From Promethearchaeota archaeon (lineage in GTDB: Archaea > Asgardarchaeota > Lokiarchaeia > Sigyniarchaeales > SOKP01), in contig JAHPZJ010000024.1 in the NCBI GenBank assembly GCA_019058245.1, positions 1-64,000 of the forward strand: a DNA stretch of 64,000 nucleotides, in the 5' to 3' direction. A model generated the notes under the pieces. It did no database searches. It saw only the letters and a list, made by a program, of their open reading frames with translations, and was not told the DNA's origin. Position 1 is the stretch's first letter. Each line of letters opens with the position of its first letter. Position numbers and translations under genes: made by a program. This document shows positions 8,814 through 17,570 of this stretch, one piece after another.

Positions 8814-9607
8814 TGTCCTTGCTCCTCTTTAAATATTTTATCAATATAATCCTCATCGAAACATTGTTGCTTCCCATTGAATAATTTTCTTTTGCAAAAT
8901 TCCTTTAAACCAGCTTTTGCACAATATCTTAGCATAACTTTTGGAAAAACATCAGTCATTAATGAATCTCCTCTCCAGATAAGGGTTCCATAATCTGCAA
9001 CCATCCCAATATCTTCTCTGTGGGTGATTAATAAAATAGTCATATTTAATTCCTTGATTTTTCCAAAAATATTAAGAAAATCTTCAATTACAATGAAATC
9101 TAATCCAGAATCAGGTTCATCCAATATAATCAATCGAGGTCTCATTGCTATAGCTGCAGCTAACTCTACTCTCTTTCTTTCTCCACCACTTAGAGATTCA
9201 TCAATATTTCGCTTCATATATCTTTCAGGCTCTAAATTTACAATATTTAAGGCTTCACTAATGATTTCTTTGGTATTAACTTTGTCCTTAATTCCAAGAG
9301 AAATATATTTTGGAATTGATAATCCATCAATTCTAGCGGGTTCTTGCCATGCTAAAGTTATCCCTAAATTTGCACGTTCAGATATACTCATATTTGTTAT
9401 GTCAATTCCATCAAAATAAATCTTTCCACTTGAAGGTTTATAGTTATTTAATCCCATTATAGTATATGCCAACGTTGATTTTCCAGAGCCATTCGGACCT
9501 ATAATAGCATGTATAGATCCCTCTTTAACACCAAAAGAGACCTTATTAATTATAACACATTTTTCATCTATTGTTGGTATTGTTAAATCATGAGTTTCTA
9601 AAATCAA
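8810..9607 (-). CDS. sufC: SufC-like ABC ATPase of the minimal SUF system
   Basis: The ABC ATPase motifs are complete: Walker A GPNGSGKST (residues 37-45), Q-loop WQEP, signature LSGGERKR (139-146), Walker B LIILDEPDSGLD and the switch His in THRED. SufC lacks membrane partners and powers Fe-S cluster assembly on SufB/D. The start is TTG 9607, with AGTGA 6 nt upstream. A C-terminal extension carries three cysteines (YCAKAGLKEFC and QQC). It is the first gene of the sufC-sufB-HTH unit. Confidence 0.92.
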   Translation of the reverse strand: MILETHDLTIPTIDEKCVIINKVSFGVKEGSIHAIIGPNGSGKSTLAYTIMGLNNYKPSSGKIYFDGIDITNMSISERANLGITLAWQEPARIDGLSIPKYISLGIKDKVNTKEIISEALNIVNLEPERYMKRNIDESLSGGERKRVELAAAIAMRPRLIILDEPDSGLDFIVIEDFLNIFGKIKELNMTILLITHREDIGMVADYGTLIWRGDSLMTDVFPKVMLRYCAKAGLKEFCKRKLFNGKQQCFDEDYIDKIFKEEQGQ

Positions 9608-9853
9608 TTTATTTCACTTATAGATCATAATTGCATATTTATCTAGAAAGCATAGTTAAGATATTAAATTATTTTTTTAATAAAAACTTAAATTTTCTTT
9701 AGTTTTCTAATATTTGAAAAACTTACTGATCTAACTTATAAATAGAAAATAGTACATAAATTAAAATAGACCTTTAATATTATAATCTTAGGTTCCATAA
9801 TAAAATTTAACAACAACCATACACAGTTTTTATTTATTTTATAGGTGAAAAGA
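9608..9853. promoter_or_regulatory. Divergent intergenic region between sufC and PAC2 gene
   Basis: About 245 bp with both flanking genes pointing outward, so it should hold two promoters. It is nearly pure AT. Several TATA-like stretches are present (for example TTTAATATTATAA near 9773), but none can be chosen with certainty. Confidence 0.4.
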
Positions 9854-10648
9854 ATGGTTAAAAAAGAATATATTTGCGAGAAGGGGAAAAGAAGTTCAAT
9901 CGTCATAGATGATTTATCTGTTGAAATTAAAGAAGGAGCTACTTTTATTTTAGGATTTGCGGGAATTGGTCTTATAGGACCCATAGTTGCTAATACTCTA
10001 ATAGAACAATTACCAGATGTCAAGGAAATTGGTTTTATTACCTCTGAGTATCTTCCACCTATTTCAGTATTTTATGCAGGTGTGTTAAAACATCCGTTCA
10101 GAATTCTTTATTCTCCTCAAAATAACTTGATTATAGGGATTTGTGAGGTTCCTTTTCAGATACCGACTGCTTACAACGATCTAAGTAAAACAATATGTAA
10201 TTGGGCTCTTTCAGAGGATGTTAGAGCAAAGGAAATTGTAATCTTTCAAGGAATCCCTCAGAGAGGTATTATTGATGAATATCCCGTATATTATGCTGCT
10301 GAAGAAATAATGATGGAACATCTTGAAAAATTTGGAATTAGTAAAGTTGAGAAAGGGATCATTGTAGGACCAGAAGCGACTGTTTTGAATGAGGCGTTAA
10401 CAAATAGATTGCAAGCATTTGCGTTATTTACTCCTGTATTAGAAATTCCCACTCCAGAGGGTGCTGCTAGCATTTTAGAAGTATTAAATAAAATGTATAA
10501 TTTAACGATAGATACGGCACCTCTTATTGAACAAGGAAAAGAAATAAAAGCAAAAATGTTAGAATTAGCAGAAAAAGCTCAACAATATCAGAAGCAGCAA
10601 CAACAATTACCAGGTACCAAAGAAGGATATACCCAGTATTTTCAATAA
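9854..10648 (+). CDS. PAC2 family (proteasome assembly chaperone-like) protein
   Basis: The PAC2 domain (PF09754) is recognised from FILGFAGIGLIGPIVANTLIEQL, the ITSEYLPPISVFYAGV segment, and the later IIVGPEATVLNEAL and FALFTPVLEIPTPEGAASILEVLN blocks. Archaeal PAC2 proteins are homologous to the eukaryotic 20S assembly chaperones PAC1/PAC2. The tail is Gln-rich and helical (QQYQKQQQQLPG). I prefer ATG 9854 to the GTG 9845 of the track, because AGGTGA directly precedes it at proper spacing. No proteasome gene is nearby. Confidence 0.85.
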   Translation: MVKKEYICEKGKRSSIVIDDLSVEIKEGATFILGFAGIGLIGPIVANTLIEQLPDVKEIGFITSEYLPPISVFYAGVLKHPFRILYSPQNNLIIGICEVPFQIPTAYNDLSKTICNWALSEDVRAKEIVIFQGIPQRGIIDEYPVYYAAEEIMMEHLEKFGISKVEKGIIVGPEATVLNEALTNRLQAFALFTPVLEIPTPEGAASILEVLNKMYNLTIDTAPLIEQGKEIKAKMLELAEKAQQYQKQQQQLPGTKEGYTQYFQ

Positions 10649-10722
10649 AATATATTATTTATTTTTTCATTTTAAAATTATTTTATATGAATTATTAAAC
10701 TTAAAATTATTTAATTGTCATT

Positions 10723-11241
10723 ATGAAATATACTAAAAAACACGCAGCAGTGTGTGGTCTTTATTGCCCTGCTTGTACGATATTTATTGGTACCCAGGAG
10801 GACCCAAAACGTCTTGAAATGCTTGCTAATCAATTTGATATTTCACCTGAAGAAATGAAATGTTATGGGTGTCGGTCTGAAAAACGTACTCCTTATTGCG
10901 ACACTTGTAAACTATATTCTTGTGCCCAGAAAAAAGGAATTGATTTCTGTGGATTGTGTGAAGACTATCCATGTGATAATTTAAAAGAATTTCAAGCAGG
11001 AGCTCCTCATCGATTTGAACTATGGAATGCTCAAGATCAAATTGTAAAAGATGGATATGAAATTTGGATGGAAGATATGAAGAATTACTATTCATGCGTA
11101 AAATGTGGGACCATAAATTCTGCCTACGATGCTAAATGTAGATCATGCGGGCACCAACCAAGTAATCAGTATATAAAAAACCATAGTGATAAAATATTAG
11201 AATTCATTCAGAAACACCAAACTAGATTAAAAAAAGAATAA
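10723..11241 (+). CDS. DUF3795-like cysteine-rich protein with zinc ribbon
   Basis: The N-terminal region has the DUF3795 pattern: CGLYCPACTIF, then KCYGCRSEKRTPYCDTCKLYSCA and FCGLCEDYPCDNL. The C-terminal part is a zinc ribbon, YSCVKCGTINSAYDAKCRSCG. About 15 cysteines in 172 residues imply metal or Fe-S binding. It lies between PAC2 and a polyferredoxin on the same strand. The family has no established function. Confidence 0.8.
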   Translation: MKYTKKHAAVCGLYCPACTIFIGTQEDPKRLEMLANQFDISPEEMKCYGCRSEKRTPYCDTCKLYSCAQKKGIDFCGLCEDYPCDNLKEFQAGAPHRFELWNAQDQIVKDGYEIWMEDMKNYYSCVKCGTINSAYDAKCRSCGHQPSNQYIKNHSDKILEFIQKHQTRLKKE

Positions 11242-11371
11242 ACAACTCAATGCAAATCATTTTTTCTTAAAAGAAAGAATTCATTTTAATTGATAATTAA
11301 TAGAAATGAATTTTAAAAGATTCCAACTGTTATACTTTTTTAAGATTTAATATTTAAATTTGTGATAGAAT

Positions 11372-11821
11372 TTGGGAAGATTCAAAGAAAAATTTATTCC
11401 TGTTCAAATCGATCAAGAAATGTGTACTAGATGTGAACGTTGTTTTAAAGCATGCAAAGCTAAAGCTATTTATTTTGAACATGGAATTAGAAAAGTTGAT
11501 TATGCTAAATGTAAAGCGTGTTTGAACTGTGTTCAAGTCTGTCCTAGGAATGCTATAGAGGTAACTTCTATTACAAGTCCTGATCAAATAGTAAGTATTA
11601 AAATTGATCATGAGATATGCACTATGTGTGAAAAATGTCTTGAAGATAACGGAATATTCTGTCCAAAGGACCTTTTTTATAAAGATATTGTCAAAAAGAT
11701 GGGAAGAGAGGAAGAAGGAATTAGGTATAAATATAAAGAAATCGCAAAATGTCAAGGATGTTTAAAATGTGAGTTATCTTGTCCAGAAGGAGCAATAAAA
11801 CCTGTAAAGTTTAAAGCGTGA
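11372..11821 (+). CDS. Polyferredoxin-like 4Fe-4S protein
   Basis: Several Cys clusters are present: CTRCERCFKAC, CKACLNCVQVCP, CTMCEKC with a later CP, and CQGCLKCELSCP. This suggests up to four [4Fe-4S] sites in two bacterial-ferredoxin-like domains. The start is TTG 11372, with GTGAT 5 nt upstream; an in-frame TAG lies just before it. It ends 3 bp before the convergent flavoprotein gene. It is likely a soluble electron carrier. The partner enzyme is not evident, though the convergent flavoprotein is a plausible one. Confidence 0.85.
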   Translation: MGRFKEKFIPVQIDQEMCTRCERCFKACKAKAIYFEHGIRKVDYAKCKACLNCVQVCPRNAIEVTSITSPDQIVSIKIDHEICTMCEKCLEDNGIFCPKDLFYKDIVKKMGREEEGIRYKYKEIAKCQGCLKCELSCPEGAIKPVKFKA

Positions 11822-11824
11822 TGA

Positions 11825-12388
11825 TTATTTTATATTATCTGGTTTTATATTTAATTTTTCAAGAATAAGGTCTTTTATTTCTGAAAAATCAGAAATTACT
11901 ACAATTCCTTCCATTTCTTTTAGTTTTTTAATATTTTCAAGTTCAATATCTCTAATTTTTAAAACTAAAGGAGAACCATCCGGGCGTGTGGTAACTATAG
12001 GTTCAGTATCTTGATCTGATGGAAAAATATAAACTGTTTGTCCACCCTTTATAGCTTGAGCAATACAATTAGTAATTAAGGTATCTGCAATTCCATTAAC
12101 AATTTTAGCGACCGAATTTGCAGAAACAGGACAGACTAAGAAAAAATCGAATTTTCCTATCTGTAGTGGTCCCGCATAAAATGGAATATTTGGTGTTTTT
12201 TCTATTTTCACTTTTTCAACGGCTTCAGTTAACGCTAACCATTTTTTATACCATTTAACAACAGCAGCACCTTCTTTAGAAAGAATTACAGTTAAATTGA
12301 TATTATGTTTTATTTGCAATTCTTTCATTAAATCAATTGATTCTTGAAGGACATAGCCAGTTCCAGTTATTCCCCATATAAGCTTCAT
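11825..12388 (-). CDS. Archaeoflavoprotein AfpA / dihydromethanopterin reductase-like
   Basis: A UbiX/Dfp-like flavoprotein fold: LIWGITGTGYVLQES binds the FMN phosphate, and LVCPVSANSVAKIVNGIADTLITN is the classic AfpA/DmrB signature. Family members bind FMN and pass electrons from ferredoxin or reduce dihydromethanopterin. At 187 residues it is slightly short of some DmrB proteins, and no ferredoxin domain is fused. Upstream on the same strand is a DAPG-hydrolase-like gene (10 bp gap). A decayed copy of the N-terminus lies at 13008-13061. Confidence 0.85.
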   Translation of the reverse strand: MKLIWGITGTGYVLQESIDLMKELQIKHNINLTVILSKEGAAVVKWYKKWLALTEAVEKVKIEKTPNIPFYAGPLQIGKFDFFLVCPVSANSVAKIVNGIADTLITNCIAQAIKGGQTVYIFPSDQDTEPIVTTRPDGSPLVLKIRDIELENIKKLKEMEGIVVISDFSEIKDLILEKLNIKPDNIK

Positions 12389-12398
12389 TTTCTTCTAC

Positions 12399-12911
12399 TT
12401 ATTGTTCTTCTTCATATAATTTTGGTAAAAATTCAGTAAAAAATTCTATTTCTTCGATATTATGTTTTCTCAAATGTTCAATGAATGAATTTGGGGCTTG
12501 AGCAGATAAACGAAAAGTTGATCGTAAGACAGTTCCCTTTGGAATTGAATGGTATTCATGTAAAACCCAAGTAATTGGTTCATCTTTATCATTTATAACG
12601 CTTGCGGCATTTTTATGCTTAAACTCCGCTTTTATAGGTATTGAGTCAGAATTTTCCCATCGAATTCTTAATGATGTAGGTCTACCTTCAATTGTTTCAA
12701 CAACGCGTTGTATTGCTCCCACATGTCCCTTTATATTTTCAGGAGAGATTTCCCATTCAAATGATTTATGATCTTTAGGATGCCATAATTTGTAGCGTTC
12801 TGAATTATCAATATGATCCCACCACCAATCAATCATTTCAGGGGAAACTCCAGAGAGTTCTTGTTCTATGATTAGATCAACAGTTTCCTTATTTGATTTT
12901 TTATTATTCAT
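12399..12911 (-). CDS. DAPG hydrolase (PhlG)-like START-fold protein
   Basis: The sequence EMIDWWWDHIDNSERYKLWHPKDH with later LHEYHSIP and STFRLSA blocks matches the DAPG-hydrolase (PhlG) domain family. These are START/Bet v1-like C-C bond hydrolases that bind zinc through His/Glu residues. Candidate ligands here are the His in WHPKDH and the His/Glu in VLHEYHS. The physiological substrate in archaea is unknown and unlikely to be diacetylphloroglucinol. It is cotranscribed with the archaeoflavoprotein. Confidence 0.68.
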   Translation of the reverse strand: MNNKKSNKETVDLIIEQELSGVSPEMIDWWWDHIDNSERYKLWHPKDHKSFEWEISPENIKGHVGAIQRVVETIEGRPTSLRIRWENSDSIPIKAEFKHKNAASVINDKDEPITWVLHEYHSIPKGTVLRSTFRLSAQAPNSFIEHLRKHNIEEIEFFTEFLPKLYEEEQ

Positions 12912-13007
12912 TCTTATATTTCAATTAATAGTTTTAATAGCTTAAAAAATTCTTAATTTATAAAAAATTAGCTTTATATATAAAACCTAATGAAAAGAAT
13001 TAATACT

Positions 13008-13061
13008 TTAATTTAAAACATATCCTGTGCCAGTTATACCCCAGATTAATTTGTATGTCAT
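13008..13061 (-). pseudogene. Remnant of an archaeoflavoprotein N-terminus
   Basis: Reading from ATG 13061 on the minus strand gives MTYKLIWGITGTGYVLN followed by TAA. Eleven or twelve residues (LIWGITGTGYVL) match the start of the intact gene at 12388. Many synonymous sites differ, so it is a diverged paralogue and not a recent copy. Only the FMN-loop segment remains. Confidence 0.65.
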
Positions 13062-13197
13062 CTTGACCAACTTATTAAATATAGGTGCAATTTTAACATA
13101 TAATATTTTAAGTTTTATATTTTCCAATATAAACAATTAAAAATATTTTTGCTTTAAATTTATACTAGATTATGAACTTATCTTAAATTGATTATAA

Positions 13198-14391
13198 ATG
13201 AGTAAATCTAAATATATTTATCTGGATAATGCTGCTACTACGCCAATAGATCCAAGGGTTATTGATGAGATTAATAAACATTTTTTAGAAACTTATGGAA
13301 ATTCTTCAAGTTTACATTCTATAGGACAAAAAGCAGGGCAGGTATTATTAAAATCACGTGAAATAATCGCATCATTTATTAATGCAAATAGAGATGATAT
13401 TTTATTTACCTCTTCGGGAACAGAAGCAGATAATCTCGCTATTTTTGGTGTAGCATCTAAAAATAAAGAAAGAGGTAATCACATTATTACTTCCTCAATT
13501 GAACATCATGCTGTAGAAAATCCCTATAAAGAATTAGAGAAAAATGGATTTGAACTTACTTTTCTACCTGTTGATAAATATGGTTTAATTGATTTAAAAG
13601 ATTTAGAGGATGCAATTACAAGTAAAACATTACTGATAAGTATCATGTTTGCGAATAATGAAATTGGTACTATTGAACCCATCAAAGAAATTGGTATAAT
13701 AGCGAAAAAATATAATGTTATTTTTCATACTGATGCTGTTCAAGCATTTGGAAAAGTTCAAATTGATGTTAATGACATGAATATAGACTTATTATCTGCT
13801 TCTGCTCATAAGCTCTATGGACCTAAAGGTGTCGGTCTTTTATATATTCGCAATAAAGGGATAAGAGAAGGATGGGGGAAATTTATTGATCCTATCATGT
13901 ATGGTGGAGGTCATGAGAGGAATATGAGACCAAGTACGGTAAATGTTCCTGGTATTGCAGGTTTTGCTAAAGCTGTTGAAATTGCTAAAGAAGAAATGGA
14001 AGGGGAATCTAAAAGACAGATAAAATTGAGAGATAAAATCATTAAATGGGTTACAGAAAATATTGAAGATACATATTTGAATGGACACCCCACTCAAAGA
14101 CTCCCAAATAATGTGAATTTAATTTTTAAATATATTGAGGGAGAATCAATTGTATTAGATCTTGATATGGAAGGGATTGCCACATCTACTGGTTCTGCTT
14201 GCTCTTCTGATTCCTTAGAGCCTAGTCATGTACTTTTAGCAATAGGAATAAAAACAGAGGATGCTCATGGATCATTAAGAATTTCCTTAGGCAGATTTAC
14301 ATCTGAGGGAGATATCGATTATTTTCTCAAAAAATTGCCTCCAATAATAGAACGACTTAGAAAGATATCTCCCTTAAAAAAAAAAAATTAA
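13198..14391 (+). CDS. iscS: Cysteine desulfurase (IscS/NifS class V aminotransferase)
   Basis: The N-terminal YLDNAATTPIDPRV and SGTEADNLAIFG blocks, the PLP lysine in SASAHKLYGPKGVG (about residue 204) and the catalytic Cys in STGSACSSDSLEPSH (about residue 335) are all present. The Cys sits in the longer flexible loop of the IscS/NifS type. It removes sulfur from L-cysteine as a persulfide for Fe-S assembly. The IscU scaffold is 5.6 kb downstream on the same strand, and sufC/sufB lie upstream. I infer it serves one or both. Confidence 0.93.
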   Translation: MSKSKYIYLDNAATTPIDPRVIDEINKHFLETYGNSSSLHSIGQKAGQVLLKSREIIASFINANRDDILFTSSGTEADNLAIFGVASKNKERGNHIITSSIEHHAVENPYKELEKNGFELTFLPVDKYGLIDLKDLEDAITSKTLLISIMFANNEIGTIEPIKEIGIIAKKYNVIFHTDAVQAFGKVQIDVNDMNIDLLSASAHKLYGPKGVGLLYIRNKGIREGWGKFIDPIMYGGGHERNMRPSTVNVPGIAGFAKAVEIAKEEMEGESKRQIKLRDKIIKWVTENIEDTYLNGHPTQRLPNNVNLIFKYIEGESIVLDLDMEGIATSTGSACSSDSLEPSHVLLAIGIKTEDAHGSLRISLGRFTSEGDIDYFLKKLPPIIERLRKISPLKKKN

Positions 14392-14875
14392 CAAAATTCT
14401 TTTTAATTATAAAATTAAAAACCATCAATATTAGAAGCTAAGCATATTTTTATTCTGTTCTTTATCCAAAAAATAATGATAAAATTTTCTCTTTAATGCA
14501 ATTTTGAAAGAATAAATATTTTCGATTATTCCATATATATTTATTTTGAATGCATTATAATCAAAAATTCATTCCAAATTATTAAAGGATTTATTAATAT
14601 AATGAATTATAAGATTTTCATTTAAAATTCAACCCAATTGTCAATTAAAGTAAAAAAAAGTTTACTTATTAATCAATCAAGGTTAATCAATAAAAAGTAT
14701 TATCAATTTAAATGCTACATTCAAATATTTTTTGCGTTCCATAATTGTCTTAAACCCTAATTATTATTTTTAATATTAGGAATATTTAAATATAGGTGTA
14801 GTTTTTTTTCGTAATTGACAATAATAAAAATTTATAGTGTATATAAAAAAAATAAAAAATTGGAGATAGAAAAAA
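14392..14875. other. AT-rich intergenic region, no gene seen
   Basis: About 480 bp of near-pure AT with frequent stops in all frames. I see no conserved ORF, tRNA-like or GC-rich structured element. The last 50 bp hold the promoter and ribosome-binding site of the acidic mini-protein (TATA-like TTTATAGTGTATATAAAA near 14831). Confidence 0.5.
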
Positions 14876-14989
14876 ATGGTACCAAAAAAGAAAGACACAG
14901 AAGATGATGATGAAGATTGGGATGATGATGATGATGATGAAGAATGGGATGACGACGATGAAGAATGGGACGAAGACGATGAATATTGA
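14876..14989 (+). CDS. 37-residue hyperacidic Trp-containing mini-protein
   Basis: ATG 14876 is preceded by TTGGAGATAG, a good ribosome-binding site, and TGA is at 14987. The product starts MVPKKKDTE and then is almost only Asp and Glu, punctuated by Trp: EDWDDDDDDEEW, then DEEWDEDDEY. This gives a D/E-rich repeat with Trp spaced 7-9 residues apart. Acidic tails of this kind in histone chaperones or DNA mimics bind basic partners; that role is inference. Low-complexity GAT/GAC codons make expansion and contraction likely. Confidence 0.6.
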   Translation: MVPKKKDTEDDDEDWDDDDDDEEWDDDDEEWDEDDEY

Positions 14990-15689
14990 TGATTGAATAA
15001 TTCAAATTCTAAACTTAATCATTATCTATTATTAGAAATAAGATTAAATCGAAAAAATGATTTTTTTTGAACTTAATATTTTGAATTTTTTTTTAAAGAC
15101 TAAGATTAAGCTTGCTAAAAAAATTAAGAAATACAAATCTCTATTAATAAATTCTATTAATTTGAAATTTACCTTCATCAATTTTTCTCATAAGATAAAG
15201 CCTTTACTCTGAATTGGAAATATTCAGAGAGAGATAATTTTCTATTCCTTTTTTAGATTTTATGAAAAAATAATGATCTTTCAAAAAAAATTATAGACTT
15301 TAAAATTTGATTTAAATTTACATTAAAATTACGTATATTTCAGTTGAAAAATATATTTGACTATAAAATAAACATTAAGAGCATTAGTCTAATATGAATT
15401 AGCCTATTTATATTATTAAGATTGTTAAAATTTTTAACTTTAATTGCTGATATTTTCTTTAGATATTGCTTTAGATTAATCCATTTGATTTAATCCTAAA
15501 TTCCTTTATAAAATCTTAGTTTCATTAATATATTTAGAAGTTGATAAATTAGATGAATTTAATATTAGTTTTACTATTACTTTGAAATGTTGATAATAGA
15601 TAAATTTATTAAGATTAAATTCTATTATCAGAACTCAAGATAAAAATATATTTTTTTGTTATTATATTCCTTAGAACGTGATTATATAA
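14990..15689. other. AT-rich intergenic region, no gene seen
   Basis: About 700 bp of very AT-rich sequence upstream of the TFB gene. Stops are frequent in all frames. No tRNA, repeat array or GC-rich element is visible. It may include regulatory sequence for TFB, but I cannot point to a site. Confidence 0.5.
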
Positions 15690-16607
15690 TTGAATAATAA
15701 TGCTAAATATTTGAAAAAAGAAGAACAATTCGAAGAAAAATGTTGCAAAAGACCTTGTATTGAAATTAAGGCAGGTAATAAAGTTTGCATAAATTGTGGA
15801 ATGGTATTAGATATTCATTTAGTAGATCAAGAAAGAAGAGCATACAGTACTGAGGAAGTTAATGAAAGAAAACAAACAGAACCAAGATGGAGAGAATTTG
15901 GCTCAAGAACCATGCTTTCTGATAGTAAAATTGATTATAAAGGGCATTATTTGTCAGCAGAAAAAAAAACTTTATTTTCAAGATTGTCAAAAATTCAAAA
16001 TTCTCTAATTTCAGGTATAGAAAGAAATTTCTGGGAAGCTAAACCAAAAATAAAACAACTTGCCTTGAAATTAAATCTTCCAGATCACATACAGGAAACA
16101 GCATGGAAGGTCTATGCTTTAGCAGCAAAAAAAAAGTTAACAATGGGACGATCAATAGAGGGATTTATAACTGCTTCTTTATATGTTGCTATTAGAATAC
16201 ATGAATTTCCAAAATTACTAGAAGAAATTAGCGATACGGCTATGATCCCTCGAAGATTAATTATACATTCTTTAGCATTACTACTTAGAGAAGTTTTGCC
16301 TGAATTAAATTTTAGTTATAAGCCAATTAATGTTAAACAGCTAATTTTTAAATTTGGATCTGATCTAAATCTACCTATGGACGTTCAAAAACTTGCTCTA
16401 AATATGGTAACAATATCCGCTAAGAAGGGGCTTTCATTAATAGGTAAAGACCCAAAAGGATTTGCTGCTTCTGCACTTTACTTAGCTACAAAAGAATCAA
16501 ATCAAAAGAAGACTCAAAGTCAAATTGCCAAAGCTGCAAAAATAACAGAAGTTACTTTAAGAACTCGAATAAAAGAAATGAAAAAAAAGATATCTTTAGC
16601 GATTTAA
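15690..16607 (+). CDS. tfb: Transcription initiation factor B (TFB/TFIIB)
   Basis: The N-terminal zinc ribbon has CCKRPC followed by VCINCGMV, with shorter spacing than usual between the Cys pairs. It is followed by a B-reader-like segment (EPRWREFGS). Two cyclin repeats follow: one with GRSIEGFITASLYVAIRI, one with GKDPKGFAASALYLATKES, and a final HTH-like SQIAKAAKITEVTLRTRIKEM. It recruits RNA polymerase to TBP-bound promoters. The start is TTG 15690 with GTGAT upstream. The divergent zinc ribbon suggests an alternative TFB paralogue rather than the housekeeping copy. Confidence 0.92.
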   Translation: MNNNAKYLKKEEQFEEKCCKRPCIEIKAGNKVCINCGMVLDIHLVDQERRAYSTEEVNERKQTEPRWREFGSRTMLSDSKIDYKGHYLSAEKKTLFSRLSKIQNSLISGIERNFWEAKPKIKQLALKLNLPDHIQETAWKVYALAAKKKLTMGRSIEGFITASLYVAIRIHEFPKLLEEISDTAMIPRRLIIHSLALLLREVLPELNFSYKPINVKQLIFKFGSDLNLPMDVQKLALNMVTISAKKGLSLIGKDPKGFAASALYLATKESNQKKTQSQIAKAAKITEVTLRTRIKEMKKKISLAI

Positions 16608-16709
16608 ATTTAAACAAAATAATTTACAAAATATATAATATTAGCTTTTTTTGATAAAAGGAAAAGAATTTTTTGGTTGTACAAAAATTAAAAATAATTC
16701 AAGACCTTT

Positions 16710-17306
16710 ATGATAAAATTGACTTTATTTAATGTAATCTTGGAAAATCCATTCTTTTCTCTCATTATTTTACCATTATTAATATTTATTGCCCGAGTTT
16801 TAGATGTAACACTTGGAACACTGAGAATTGTTTTTATTTCTCAAGGCAGGCAAAAATTAGCACCAGTTGTAGGTTTTTTTGAAATTTTTATTTGGTTATT
16901 AGCCGTTGGACAAATTTTTAGTAATTTAACTAATATTATTTATTATTTTGCTTATGCTGGAGGATTCGCAACAGGCAATTATGTAGGATTATTAGTTGAA
17001 AATAAAATATCTTTAGGATTATTAAGTTTGCAGTTAATTATTCGTGAGAATCCGGAAAAATTAATTAATTTATTAAAAGATAATGGATATAGCCTTACTA
17101 TTCTATCCGCTGAAGGGCTTCAAGGAATAGTTAAATTAGTTATATTGATTATAAAGCGTAAAGATTTGCCAAAAATTCTTGAAATAATAAGATCTAATAA
17201 TCCTAAGGCATTTATTTCAGTAGAACAGGTAAAATCTGTGCGTGGTGGTAATTTTCCAACTCGTCCAAAAACGAGATGGGAGTTATTATTAAGAAAAAAA
17301 GTTTAA
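16710..17306 (+). CDS. UPF0316 / DUF2179-type membrane protein
   Basis: Three N-terminal membrane spans contain FIARVLDVTLGTLRIVFISQG and FFEIFIWLLAVGQI, the UPF0316 (DUF5698) signature. A cytosolic DUF2179-like domain follows (YSLTILSAEGLQGIVKLVILIIKRKDLPKIL, then NPKAFISVEQVKSVRGG). The family is widespread and of unknown function; the soluble domain resembles small-ligand-binding folds. It stands alone between TFB and the beta-CASP protein. Confidence 0.85.
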   Translation: MIKLTLFNVILENPFFSLIILPLLIFIARVLDVTLGTLRIVFISQGRQKLAPVVGFFEIFIWLLAVGQIFSNLTNIIYYFAYAGGFATGNYVGLLVENKISLGLLSLQLIIRENPEKLINLLKDNGYSLTILSAEGLQGIVKLVILIIKRKDLPKILEIIRSNNPKAFISVEQVKSVRGGNFPTRPKTRWELLLRKKV

Positions 17307-17570
17307 AAAACTTTAATTAGAATTGATTAATAAAATCTTATTTTATTAAAAAGCAGAATTTTTTATAATTTTATCATAGAAAAAAAGAGATTTTTATCTA
17401 TATTTAAAGAGAAATTTAAAATTAAATTAAATTACTCTTTCTAAAATATCTTTTGAATCATTTAAGAGAAGATATTCATTTTAACTTAATTTTATTTATG
17501 AATTTGAACCTTTCTGATTAAAAAAAAAAAAGCGTAATGGTTTTTTTACTTGATGTATATCATTAAATAA

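Noticed and set aside
9024-9419. 131-codon plus-strand ORF
   Set aside because: Antisense to the ABC signature and Walker B of sufC; no ribosome-binding site or conserved motif.
11354-11755. 133-codon minus-strand ORF
   Set aside because: Shadow of the polyferredoxin gene. The plus strand holds all the CxxCxxC motifs; the shadow is Phe/Ser-rich without motifs.
14899-14985. GAT trinucleotide tract looking like a microsatellite or repeat array
   Set aside because: It is in one frame with a ribosome-binding site and start codon and encodes the acidic mini-protein; interspersed GAC, GAA and TGG codons make simple slippage unlikely.
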